From: CBFFRJ01 sp963530515
GTDB taxonomy: Bacteria > Pseudomonadota > Gammaproteobacteria > Enterobacterales > Enterobacteriaceae
Direction: 5' to 3'
Assembly (NCBI GenBank): GCA_963530515.1
Contig: CAUSEC010000020.1
Coordinates: 1-64,000, forward strand
Length of the DNA: 64,000 bases
Position numbers and translations under genes: made by a program. Numbering within the stretch: position 1 is the first letter of the stretch; each line of letters opens with the position of its first letter. The notes under the pieces are model-generated. The model was not told the origin of the DNA, did no database searches, and saw only the letters and a program-made list of their open reading frames with translations. This document shows positions 31,776-40,659 of this stretch, one piece after another.

Positions 31776-33494
31776 TCAGGCGGCCGTCGTGTTGTCCAGA
31801 TGTGCTGCAATATAGCGCTCATAGCGGTTGGCTTTCAGGCGGGTCAAATCGACCAGAACCAGGCCATCGACGCAGTTGTTAAAGTCCGGATCGCAGCCAA
31901 AGTCGATAAACTGTACGCCGCCGGGTTCGCACAACTCGGAGTACTGCTTATAGAGTGGTGGGATCGCGCAGCCGAGGTTGCCCAGCATTGATTTCAGGCG
32001 CGTTAAGTCTTCGGTGTAATCGTCGCCGGTAAATTGTGCCAGCACGTCCGGGAGCGTGGCAGGCCACGGGCGGCGGGATTCGGCCAGCGGCCAGCTTGCC
32101 GGGAACCACAGGCGATAGAAGGCCACCAGCAAATCGCGCGCGGCAGGCGGGAAACCGCCGGAAATCGACACCGGACCAAACAGGTAGCGATATTGCGGGT
32201 AACGAGCCAGATAGGCCCCAATGCCGGACCATAAATAATCGAGGCCACGACGCCCCCAGTAGCGCGGCTGGATAAAGCTGCGCCCAAGCTCGATGCCATG
32301 CTCAAGGACTTCGGACATCCGTTGGTCATAATGGAACAGACTATGGCTGTAAAGGCCTTCGGGACCGCGTTTTTCAATCTGGCGTGCGGTAGGCATAAAG
32401 CGGTACGCGCCGACGATTTCCAGATCCGTTTCATCCCAGAGGATCAGATGCAGGTAGTCATCGTCGTATTTATCGGTGTCGCGTCGTTTGCCGCTACCTT
32501 CACCGACGGCGCGGAAAGCGATTTCGCGTAGACGGCCCAGCTCACGCAGCAGCGGGACATCCTCTTCACCTTTACGCTCCCAGAGATAAATTATTTTGCC
32601 ATCTGCGGTGCGCCCCAGGCATTCGGCCTTGTTCAGCTCACGACGCAATGTGGCTCTGTCTTCCGGGCGGGCGATGGCGCACTCGGTTTTAAAGATTCCC
32701 GGCACTTTCTTGCCCAGTCGGCGGACGTGCTTGCGGCATTTATCGGCCACGTCGCGCGCAGAAAGAGAAGGAGATTGCCAGCTGTCCCATGGAATACGTT
32801 GGCCGATGGTGATCGGCAGCTGTGTACCCTGGCGGCGGAACATCTGCTGCATGAGCAGCAGCATCGGCAGCGTGTCGGAAAGCAGGGCTGCGCCGTAGAA
32901 CAGCGGGCTGTTGCGGGCGTTGATCCACATAGGCAACAGCGGTGTGCGGAATTTTTTCGCCAGTTTGACAAAGCCTGGGTGCCATTTGCCGTCGCGGATG
33001 CCTTTACGGGTCAGACGTGAGACTTCGCCTGCCGGGAAGAAAATCAACACGCCGCCGCTTTGCAGTTGGCTTTCCATCTGCTGCAGCGACGCTTTACGCG
33101 TGCGACCGCCCATGTTGTCCACGGGGATAAACAATGAACTTAGCGGCTCGAGGTGGCTGAGCATGCGGTTTGTCACCACTTTGACATCACGGCGCACGCG
33201 GGAAACCGCATACAGCAACGCCAGTCCGTCCAGGGTTCCTGTCGGGTGGTTGGAGACAATCACCAGTGGGCCTTGCTCAGGGATTTGTTCGATGTCGTGG
33301 GCGGGGATGGTGCAGCGGATCTGCAGATGCTCTAGGACCTGCTCAACCATATCCAGACCTTTGAGGTGCGGGTGGCTGGCGGCAAACTGCTGAAACTCTT
33401 TTTCGTATAACAGGCGTCTGAGCAGATTTTTTTGCCAGGGTGCGGGTTTGGCCTGTGGCCAGAGGTCATCAAGAACACTATCGAGACTAAACAT
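31776..33494 (-). CDS. Two-domain acyltransferase, candidate ornithine lipid synthase (OlsF-like)
   Basis: A 572-residue protein. The N-terminal part is a PlsC-like O-acyltransferase (VSNHPTGTLDG near residue 80, the His/Asp motif with one extra spacer residue; FFPAGEVSR near 155). The C-terminal part, from about 300, is a GNAT/OlsB-like N-acyltransferase (EIVGAYRFMPTARQIE, ELGRSFIQPRYWGRRGLDYLW, FGPVSISGGFP). This two-domain order is that of OlsF, which makes ornithine lipids from ornithine in Serratia. A haemolysin-like lysophospholipid acyltransferase is the alternative name. The gene stands alone next to hemB. Confidence 0.75.
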   Translation of the reverse strand: MFSLDSVLDDLWPQAKPAPWQKNLLRRLLYEKEFQQFAASHPHLKGLDMVEQVLEHLQIRCTIPAHDIEQIPEQGPLVIVSNHPTGTLDGLALLYAVSRVRRDVKVVTNRMLSHLEPLSSLFIPVDNMGGRTRKASLQQMESQLQSGGVLIFFPAGEVSRLTRKGIRDGKWHPGFVKLAKKFRTPLLPMWINARNSPLFYGAALLSDTLPMLLLMQQMFRRQGTQLPITIGQRIPWDSWQSPSLSARDVADKCRKHVRRLGKKVPGIFKTECAIARPEDRATLRRELNKAECLGRTADGKIIYLWERKGEEDVPLLRELGRLREIAFRAVGEGSGKRRDTDKYDDDYLHLILWDETDLEIVGAYRFMPTARQIEKRGPEGLYSHSLFHYDQRMSEVLEHGIELGRSFIQPRYWGRRGLDYLWSGIGAYLARYPQYRYLFGPVSISGGFPPAARDLLVAFYRLWFPASWPLAESRRPWPATLPDVLAQFTGDDYTEDLTRLKSMLGNLGCAIPPLYKQYSELCEPGGVQFIDFGCDPDFNNCVDGLVLVDLTRLKANRYERYIAAHLDNTTAA

Positions 33495-33593
33495 GGTGGC
33501 TCCTCCTGCCGTCTTGCGATGACAGTAGAAGCTCCAGATGACACTTACATTTCACCTTTGTGAATAAATAACAATCTTATTGCTCACAAAGAG

Positions 33594-33618
33594 AGGCCCG
33601 GCAAGCACCGCCGGGCCT
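33594..33618 (-). terminator. Terminator of hemB
   Basis: Perfect 9-bp arms AGGCCCGGC/GCCGGGCCT with a 7-nt loop lie 6 bp beyond the hemB stop. On the minus strand CTCTTTG follows, so an intrinsic terminator is likely. Confidence 0.75.
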
Positions 33619-33624
33619 GAGGGC

Positions 33625-34596
33625 TTACAAAATCTTACGTTCCGCGAGGTCCAGCGCGAAGTAGCTGAAGATCAAATCGGCACCCGCGCGTTTGATAGCG
33701 CCGAGGCTTTCGAGGATCACTTTATCTTCATCAATAGCACCTGCCTGGGCGGCGAATTTGATCATCGCGTACTCGCCGCTGACCTGATAGGCACCCAGCG
33801 GCAGCGTGGTGCGCTCACGAATATCACGCAGGATATCGAGATAAGCGCCTGCGGGTTTCACCATCAGGCAATCAGCGCCCTGGGCTTCATCAATCAGCGA
33901 TTCGCGAATGGCTTCACGACGGTTCATCGGGTTCATCTGGTAGGTTTTGCGATCGCCTTTCAGGGCGGTGCCGGCTGCTTCGCGGAACGGGCCGTAGAAA
34001 GAGGAAGCGAATTTGGTCGAGTAAGACATGATGGCGGTGTCAGTAAAGCCCGCAGCATCCAGCGCCTGACGAATGGCCTGCACCTGGCCGTCCATTGCCG
34101 CCGAAGGGGCAATAAAGTCAGCCCCGGCGGCGGCGGCCACTACGGCTTGTTTGCCGAGGTTGAGCAGGGTGGCATCGTTGTCGACGCCGTGGTCGCACAG
34201 GACGCCGCAATGGCCGTGCGAGGTGTATTCACAAAAACAGGTGTCGGACATGACGATCATCTCCGGCACGGCATCTTTGGCAATCCGTGACATACGTGCC
34301 ACCAGACCGTTTTCCTGCCAGGCATCGCTTCCGGTCGCGTCCGTATGGTGAGAGATACCAAAGGTCATGACGGAGCGGATACCCGCGTTGGCGATGCGCT
34401 CAATCTCACGCGCAAGGTGCTTCTCGGGGATACGCATCACGCCCGGCATGGCGGTAATCGCTTTGTAATCGTCGATCTCTTCTTCAACAAAGATAGGCAA
34501 CACCAGGTCGTTCAGGCTGAGCGTTGTCTCTTCAAACATGGCGCGAAGCGAGGCTGATTTGCGCAGGCGGCGCGGGCGGGTGATTAAATCGGTCAT
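33625..34596 (-). CDS. hemB: Delta-aminolevulinic acid dehydratase (porphobilinogen synthase)
   Basis: Condenses two 5-aminolevulinates to porphobilinogen in haem and sirohaem synthesis, in the cytosol. The 323 residues match E. coli HemB in length. Zinc-site cysteines are in SDTCFCEYTSHGHCGVLCD. The Schiff-base lysines are in MSYSTKFASSFYGPFR and in LMVKPAGAYLDI. Stand-alone gene, with its own terminator; this is the left end of the conserved backbone. Confidence 0.97.
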   Translation of the reverse strand: MTDLITRPRRLRKSASLRAMFEETTLSLNDLVLPIFVEEEIDDYKAITAMPGVMRIPEKHLAREIERIANAGIRSVMTFGISHHTDATGSDAWQENGLVARMSRIAKDAVPEMIVMSDTCFCEYTSHGHCGVLCDHGVDNDATLLNLGKQAVVAAAAGADFIAPSAAMDGQVQAIRQALDAAGFTDTAIMSYSTKFASSFYGPFREAAGTALKGDRKTYQMNPMNRREAIRESLIDEAQGADCLMVKPAGAYLDILRDIRERTTLPLGAYQVSGEYAMIKFAAQAGAIDEDKVILESLGAIKRAGADLIFSYFALDLAERKIL

Positions 34597-35074
34597 AATT
34601 TGCCTGAAGTCTTAGGAATAGTGGGGACAGTGTATCCGAAAAGAGGCGGGGGTGTTTTACCAAAATCGCCCTTAACTGCGAGCCTGCTCGAAGGATTTGC
34701 ATATGAAGATATGTGAGTCTGGCTGAGGGGAAATTATATTTCATTATTGAATTATTCATGCATTTGTTATTCGTAATTTGAATTGTATTAAAAAATAAAG
34801 TTAATCGTTTTATAAATATTGATATTTACAATATGTCATTTATTTTATTTTGATACTTTTATTTTATTTTTTATTTATTAATCAAAATGTTGTGATTGAT
34901 GTTTTAAATTTAATTATATTCATGGTTAATATGTCTGAATTCGGACTTTACGTGAACTTTAATTGAACCATTTGGTTTATGTGCGGCATAATTTTCCCCG
35001 CAATTAAACTTGATTGTATTTGATGTATTAATAATTGATGGATCAACAAGAATGTCCCTGAGGAGGGATGACAA
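34597..35074. other. AT-rich upstream region of the autotransporter gene
   Basis: A 478-bp gap between divergent hemB and the autotransporter. The central 150 bp is nearly all A and T (long TTTATTTT tracts around 34840-34890), the kind of curved DNA that H-NS prefers. No gene is seen. A GAGGAGGG ribosome site precedes the autotransporter ATG. Confidence 0.65.
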
Positions 35075-37912
35075 ATGCACTCCTGGAAAAAGAAACTTGT
35101 AGTATCTCAACTGGCATTAGCCTGCACTTTGGCAATCGCTTCTCAGGCAAATGCGGCGACATACAATACCTTTGAATATATTGATGATGTGACCACGCCG
35201 TTTAGTTGGAATGACTGGGAAAATTCAGATAAAACCAACTACATTTCATATCATGGTTATATTTACAACAATACTGTTGATGGCGCTTTTGACCAGAACT
35301 TTAATGGCGATGTCGTCAATGGTGTTGTCTCTACTTACTACCTGAATAATGATTATATCGATGGCTCAGATAATACGCTGAACGTTAAAAATTCAACGAT
35401 TCACGGCATGGTAACGTCTCAGAAAGTCTACGACAAAGACGGCTATGGCTGGACGACAGGAACTGACGTTGATTACAGATGGAATGATGGTGATGTATTC
35501 ACGCTGAATGTTGAAAACTCCACCATTGATGATGATTACGAATATTTCTATTTCACCGACAGATATTTGAATGGTGAGGTAACCACATCAACCGATTTAC
35601 GCACCGCAGACTACGCTTACCTGGGAACTGCGGTAACGCTGGATGTTGAAAGCAATATTAATATTAGCGGTAACTCCCGCGTTGCGGGTATTGCTTTGTC
35701 TCAGGGCGATACCACCAATACGAATTACACTTCCGAAGCCCTCACCTGGGATAACAATATTAATGTGACCAATTCCACTGTGACCTCTGGTTCCTATGAT
35801 CCACTGGAGAACACTGGTTTTTACGGTAGCACCGCAGAGCCGAGTGATTACACTGGCAATGGCGGTAAAAACGATGTAGCACTGTCTTTCAATGACAGCT
35901 CTGCTTCAAATTACGCAATGAAAAACAACGTGAATTTCAACAATTCAACGCTGCGAGGCGATGTTGTTTTCAATAGCACCTGGAACGCTAACTTCTATCC
36001 AAATGGTCATGATTCCCTCGGTGATGGTTTCCTGAATACCAACGGTGGCTGGATTGAAGATAGCCTGAACGTTGATGAACTGAATGTTAATCTGGACAAT
36101 GGCAGCAAGTGGACCGGCGCGGCAGTATTTGGCTACGACGCTATCGCACCTGCGACTATGTATGACGTTGCGACTAACAGCATTGAGCCACGTTCTACGG
36201 TAGATAAATGGGGTAATGTTGTTGACAACAAAACCTTCCAGAGTGGTGTATTCGACGTGAGTCTGAATAACGGATCACAATGGAATACCGTTAACGATTC
36301 AAATATTGACACTCTGACTGTGAATAATCGTTCACATGTCGATGTGGCAAACGGTTCTACACTGAAAGCCGATTCTATTACCCTGACTAATAGATCAGCG
36401 TTGAATCTGAGTTCAGGTGGACAAGTGGCTACCGATCACCTGACTGTCGACAGCTACAGTAAAGTCGATCTGACGAACGAAACCGCTTATCTGTATGCAA
36501 ACACCCTTACCGTCTCCAACTCTGGTGAATTCAGTTTGGGTGCAGGTGCCTATGAGGCAGTCGCTTTTGGTGCAAATACCATTAACCTGAACAACGGTGG
36601 CGTATTCAACATTAATAGCAGCGACTATGTGTTAGATGCTGACCTGGTGAATGGTCACACCAATACCGTACATAAAGCGGATGCTACTTATGGTTATGGT
36701 GTTATCGCAATGAATTCTGATGGTCACCTGACCGTCAATGGTAACGGTAATGTTAATAATGCCGACCAGGAATTCAGCGCGTACGACAAGAATGACTACT
36801 TTATTGCCGCTGCTGGTAACTACAAAGTCCGTATCAATGACTCAACGGGTGAGGGTGCAATCGCTGACTATAAAGGTAAAGAGCTGATCTACGTCAACGA
36901 TGCAAACACCACTGCAACCTTCAGTGCTGCCAACAAAGCTGACCTCGGTGCATACACTTACGAAGCCCAGCAGAAAGGTAACACCGTTGTGATGCGCCAG
37001 CGTGAGCTGACCGACTATGCAAACATGGCGCTGAGTGCCCCTTCTGCAAACAACAGCATCTGGAACCTGCAACAAGACACACTGTCTACCCGTCTGAACA
37101 ACAGCCGTCACGGTCTTGCAGACAACGGTGGAGCCTGGGTTAACTACTTCGGTGGTAGCTTCGACGGCGATAACGGCGTGATCAATTACGATCAGAGCAT
37201 CAGCGGTATTATGGTCGGTGTTGATACCTTAATTGATGGTAACGACGCGAAATGGATCGTCGGTGCGGCAGCTGGTTTTGCCAAAGGTGATGTCACCGAT
37301 CGTTCCGGTAAAGTGGATCAGGACAGCCAGTCTGCCTATATCTACTCTTCAGCACGTTTCAACAGCAATGTGTTCCTGGATGGAAGCCTGAGCTACAGCC
37401 GTTTCAGCAACGATCTGTCTGCCACCATGTCAAATGGTCAGTACGTTGATGGTGATGTCACTACCAATGCATGGGGCTTCGGTCTGAAAGCCGGCTACGA
37501 CTGGAAAATTAACGACAAAGGTTATGTTAACCCGTACGCTGCGGTTTCTGGCCTGTTCCAGTCCGGTGATAGCTACCGTCTGAGCAACAAAATGGCCGTG
37601 GGCGATCAGAATTACGACAGCCTGCGTTACGAGCTGGGCGTGGATGCAGGTTATACCTTCACCTACGGCAGCGATCAGGCTCTGACGCCGTCCATTAACC
37701 TGGCTTACGTCTATGACGATGCTAAAAACACAGCACGCGTGAACGGTGATTCTATCGATAATGGCACTAAAGGTTCAGCAGTTCGTGTTGGCCTGGGTAC
37801 GCAGTTCAGCTTCACCAAAAACTTCAGTGCTTCTACTGGTGCAACCTACCTGGGCGGCGGTGACGTCGAGCAGGATTGGGGTGTTAAAGTGGGCGTGAAA
37901 TACACCTGGTAA
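35075..37912 (+). CDS. Autotransporter outer-membrane protein (YaiT-like)
   Basis: A type Va autotransporter of 945 residues. The signal peptide MHSWKKKLVVSQLALACTLA ends near ANA-ATYN. The passenger (about 28-660) is rich in Asn, Asp, Thr and Ser, with repeated NVxNSTI-type motifs expected of a beta-helix. The C-terminal beta-barrel (about 680-945) ends in VGVKYTW, the aromatic terminal residue needed for outer-membrane insertion. In E. coli K-12 the gene at this position (yaiT) is broken; here it is intact. The passenger is more AT-rich than neighbouring genes. Adhesin or biofilm role is inferred. Confidence 0.88.
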   Translation: MHSWKKKLVVSQLALACTLAIASQANAATYNTFEYIDDVTTPFSWNDWENSDKTNYISYHGYIYNNTVDGAFDQNFNGDVVNGVVSTYYLNNDYIDGSDNTLNVKNSTIHGMVTSQKVYDKDGYGWTTGTDVDYRWNDGDVFTLNVENSTIDDDYEYFYFTDRYLNGEVTTSTDLRTADYAYLGTAVTLDVESNINISGNSRVAGIALSQGDTTNTNYTSEALTWDNNINVTNSTVTSGSYDPLENTGFYGSTAEPSDYTGNGGKNDVALSFNDSSASNYAMKNNVNFNNSTLRGDVVFNSTWNANFYPNGHDSLGDGFLNTNGGWIEDSLNVDELNVNLDNGSKWTGAAVFGYDAIAPATMYDVATNSIEPRSTVDKWGNVVDNKTFQSGVFDVSLNNGSQWNTVNDSNIDTLTVNNRSHVDVANGSTLKADSITLTNRSALNLSSGGQVATDHLTVDSYSKVDLTNETAYLYANTLTVSNSGEFSLGAGAYEAVAFGANTINLNNGGVFNINSSDYVLDADLVNGHTNTVHKADATYGYGVIAMNSDGHLTVNGNGNVNNADQEFSAYDKNDYFIAAAGNYKVRINDSTGEGAIADYKGKELIYVNDANTTATFSAANKADLGAYTYEAQQKGNTVVMRQRELTDYANMALSAPSANNSIWNLQQDTLSTRLNNSRHGLADNGGAWVNYFGGSFDGDNGVINYDQSISGIMVGVDTLIDGNDAKWIVGAAAGFAKGDVTDRSGKVDQDSQSAYIYSSARFNSNVFLDGSLSYSRFSNDLSATMSNGQYVDGDVTTNAWGFGLKAGYDWKINDKGYVNPYAAVSGLFQSGDSYRLSNKMAVGDQNYDSLRYELGVDAGYTFTYGSDQALTPSINLAYVYDDAKNTARVNGDSIDNGTKGSAVRVGLGTQFSFTKNFSASTGATYLGGGDVEQDWGVKVGVKYTW

Positions 37913-37920
37913 TAAAGACT

Positions 37921-37951
37921 AGCAGGGAAGTTTACTTCCCTGCTATTTTAT
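37921..37951 (+). terminator. First terminator after the autotransporter
   Basis: Perfect 11-bp arms (AGCAGGGAAGT/ACTTCCCTGCT) with a tiny loop are followed by ATTTTATT, just after the stop codon. Confidence 0.8.
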
Positions 37952-37958
37952 TCCTATC

Positions 37959-37990
37959 AAATTCCCGCTACGGATTGGCGGGAATTTTAT
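37959..37990 (+). terminator. Second, tandem terminator
   Basis: 10-bp arms AAATTCCCGC/GCGGGAATTT with a 9-nt loop and trailing TTAT, lying between the first hairpin and the iprA start. Two hairpins in tandem isolate the autotransporter transcript from iprA. Confidence 0.7.
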
Positions 37991-38005
37991 TTACAGGGAG
38001 CGTTA

Positions 38006-38632
38006 ATGATTTCATTAGAAAAGCCGCTTGCGGAATTCCATTCTTTAAATAAATGCTTATCCCCCTATGGCACGAATTTTGAACTGCCAGAAAATACACT
38101 TCTCTCTTTTTCCGATATAAATCCAGGCGATACAACCCTCATACTTTGCGAAGGTGAAATAGCTATTAGCCGGAAAAATAACGATATTCTTTTGGGCATT
38201 GCTCAAGCACCATTTATTGATGGGCTTAGCGCTGGCATTCTTGAACCTTCTGTAGAGTATATTTACACCACACAAAGTATTTGCACTGGTTATTATTTAT
38301 CTTCCCGTCAGGTGATTACCCTGCTGGATGAAAATCAGCTGTGGCGTGAAGCATTTTCCTGGCTGACCTGGTGGCATCGACTGGCAGAGATGCGCAACAA
38401 CCAACTCATTGGCAGTAGCTCTTACGATCAGATTCGTTCAACGCTGCTAACCATGTCGGAGTGGGACGAGAATTTACGTTTGCGGGTAGGGGTTATGCAC
38501 TATATTCAGCGCCGGACAGGGATTTCTCGTTCGGTGATTGCGGAAGTGCTCTCGGCATTACGCAAAGGTGATTACATCGAAATGCATAAAGGCAAGCTGT
38601 TAAAAATTAACCGCTTGCCTTTCGATTATTAA
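38006..38632 (+). CDS. iprA: IprA (YaiV), winged-helix regulator of oxidative-stress resistance
   Basis: A 208-residue protein matching E. coli IprA (207 residues) throughout: CRP-like N-terminal cyclic-nucleotide-binding fold without obvious ligand residues, and a C-terminal winged helix (RRTGISRSVIAEVLSALRKGDYIEM). The E. coli protein lowers hydrogen peroxide resistance and affects catalase. The position between the autotransporter and ampH is conserved. Ribosome site CAGGGAG before the ATG at 38006. Confidence 0.9.
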   Translation: MISLEKPLAEFHSLNKCLSPYGTNFELPENTLLSFSDINPGDTTLILCEGEIAISRKNNDILLGIAQAPFIDGLSAGILEPSVEYIYTTQSICTGYYLSSRQVITLLDENQLWREAFSWLTWWHRLAEMRNNQLIGSSSYDQIRSTLLTMSEWDENLRLRVGVMHYIQRRTGISRSVIAEVLSALRKGDYIEMHKGKLLKINRLPFDY

Positions 38633-38647
38633 CCCGCTAGTGCTGGC

Positions 38648-39814
38648 TTAGGATGCAGGCACAATTATCGGTTTGTTACCGCTCATTTCACTGACCAGAT
38701 CGTTCACGCCATTACTCATATTCGTAAACTTCGTTAACGGTGAGCGGGTGACGACGACAAAGACGCCCACGTTGCTCTGTGGGATCATCGCCATATAGGT
38801 GATGAAACCGCCGCCGCCGCCCGTTTTCTGGATAATACCAGGGTGCCCATCTTTCGGCGCCATATAAACCCAGCCCATGCCTAAGGCATCTGCTTTACCC
38901 GGTACGTCCATGCCAATGACGCGGGTCAACTGACTGCGCTGATAAATCAGGGTCTGCATACGGTCAGCCTGATTATTACGATGGTAGAAGTCAGAGGACA
39001 GGAACTGCTGCATCCAGCGCATCATATCCCCTGGTGTCGAATACACCCCACCACTGCCAATGGCGGCCAGCGTGTTGTTACATGGGCTCGCCCCTTTTTC
39101 GGCCACCATCAAACGCTTACATTGATCCGGCGATGGCGTGAAGGTGGTGTCCTTCATACCCAGCGGGCGCGTGATTTGCTCTTCAAAAAGCTGGGGATAG
39201 GGTTTGCCCGCCGCTCTCGCCAGCGCATCTGCCAGCAGATCAAACGCCAGATTGGAGTAAGCGGCCTGCGTACCAGGCCCCGTTTTCAGTTTTGCCGTTG
39301 AGAGCCAGTTCCAGCGCTGCTGCTGAGTGGGCCAGACAAACACATCACGGTGCGCTGCTCCACCTGGCTGTTCACGCGGTAACGCGCTGGTGTGCGTTGC
39401 CAGGTTCAACAGCGTAATGGGAGAGCCCTGCCAGGTCGGCACGACCGCACCGGGAGGTGCATATTTGCTCAACGGATCGTTCAGTTTGACAAAGCCCTGA
39501 TCAAACATTTTGACCAGCATTTCACTGGTCATCAATTTTGAGAGCGACGCGATGCGAATAACAGAATCAAGCTGCGGGCGAACGTTGGTGCCCGGACGCG
39601 TCTCGCCAAAGCTTCTGAATACACGCTGGTTACCGTCGATGGCCACCAGAGCCATGCCGGTTGCACCACTACCATAAAAAATATGATTGGCGTAACGATC
39701 AACGATATCGGACGCAAAAGCCGGATCGGGCGACGTCTGCGCAGCATGGGCTGACGTCAGCGTGAAGGCATACAGCATGGCGGAGAAAAACAAACAACGT
39801 TTCAACGAAAGCAT
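38648..39814 (-). CDS. ampH: AmpH, penicillin-binding protein with DD-carboxypeptidase/endopeptidase activity
   Basis: Periplasmic class C beta-lactamase-like serine hydrolase that trims peptidoglycan peptides and aids recycling; E. coli AmpH has little beta-lactamase activity. The 388-residue precursor has a signal peptide ending in SAHA-AQ. The active site is SLSK (serine/lysine), with YSN in QAAYSNLAFD and the third motif region in KTGGGGGF. Convergent with iprA, leaving 15 bp between the stops. Confidence 0.95.
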   Translation of the reverse strand: MLSLKRCLFFSAMLYAFTLTSAHAAQTSPDPAFASDIVDRYANHIFYGSGATGMALVAIDGNQRVFRSFGETRPGTNVRPQLDSVIRIASLSKLMTSEMLVKMFDQGFVKLNDPLSKYAPPGAVVPTWQGSPITLLNLATHTSALPREQPGGAAHRDVFVWPTQQQRWNWLSTAKLKTGPGTQAAYSNLAFDLLADALARAAGKPYPQLFEEQITRPLGMKDTTFTPSPDQCKRLMVAEKGASPCNNTLAAIGSGGVYSTPGDMMRWMQQFLSSDFYHRNNQADRMQTLIYQRSQLTRVIGMDVPGKADALGMGWVYMAPKDGHPGIIQKTGGGGGFITYMAMIPQSNVGVFVVVTRSPLTKFTNMSNGVNDLVSEMSGNKPIIVPAS

Positions 39815-40004
39815 CCGTATAAGAAAGAGGTGGATAGTGCGTATTTATACTACCTGGCAGCGTATTGCAAAGCACCGAAAAAGGCATCATTTCTGGAAAA
39901 TACGTAACGATGCGTAAACATGAACTTTTTTCCTGAACATCAACGTGGCAAAGGCCTGTGATACCCTTTGTTTTGGCACAGAATAATTCGGACGGGAGGG
40001 CATT

Positions 40005-40538
40005 ATGTCAGACAAACGCGTGGTCATGGTTGTGGATATGCAGCAAGGGGTGTTTGCGACCCCGCGAATTCAGCGTGAGCAATGTGTGGAGCAGATAAAC
40101 AGCCTGACGCAGGCTGCGGACACGGTGATTTTTATTCAGCACATTGAAGACGGTGGGCTGGAAGAGGGCAGTGACGGGTTCCAGTTACTTCCTGAACTCT
40201 ATCAACCAGCCGGTGCGCTTTACGTCACTAAAACGGCCTGCGACAGCTTCTACCAAACGCGCCTGGCGGACGTCCTGCATGAGCATGGCATCACCGGGTT
40301 CGTGATGTGTGGATGTGCGACCGATTATTGCGTTGATACGACCCTGAAAAACGGCGCCAGTCGGGGATATGCCATTACTGTGGCAGGCGATGCGCACACT
40401 ACTGCCCACCGTCCGGCAGCGCAGGCCGAAACCCTCATCGCTCATTATAACGAGGTCTGGCGCACGCTTACTGTTCCTGGAAATCCGGTTCTCGTGAAAT
40501 CCGTCGAAACAATTCTTAACGAGTGGCACACGAACTAA
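40005..40538 (+). CDS. Isochorismatase-like cysteine hydrolase
   Basis: A 177-residue hydrolase of the isochorismatase/nicotinamidase fold. The catalytic Asp is in VVDMQQGVF, a lysine in YVTKTACDSF, and the nucleophile cysteine in MCGCATDYCVDTT. Relatives act on amides or vinyl ethers; the substrate cannot be read. It is a single gene inserted between ampH and sbmA relative to E. coli, with a GGGAGGG ribosome site. Confidence 0.87.
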   Translation: MSDKRVVMVVDMQQGVFATPRIQREQCVEQINSLTQAADTVIFIQHIEDGGLEEGSDGFQLLPELYQPAGALYVTKTACDSFYQTRLADVLHEHGITGFVMCGCATDYCVDTTLKNGASRGYAITVAGDAHTTAHRPAAQAETLIAHYNEVWRTLTVPGNPVLVKSVETILNEWHTN

Positions 40539-40579
40539 GGCGCTACGCTCAAGTCTGATTATCCATCTTTAATATGCTG

Positions 40580-40606
40580 ACTCCGGGTATGTTTAATGCC
40601 CGGAGT
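40580..40606 (+). terminator. Hairpin downstream of the cysteine hydrolase gene
   Basis: ACTCCGGG and CCCGGAGT pair around an 11-nt loop, between the hydrolase stop and the sbmA start. There is no T tract, so termination may be weak. Confidence 0.45.
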
Positions 40607-40659
40607 GAGTGTCGTCGTCGCGTGAGCAATGCAAAAATAAGAAAGAGCAGGAGAGCATT

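Noticed and set aside
30981..31991. 336-codon open frame opposite the UhpA-like regulator
   Set aside because: Shadow spanning the regulator, an intergenic hairpin and part of the acyltransferase gene; no recognisable protein.
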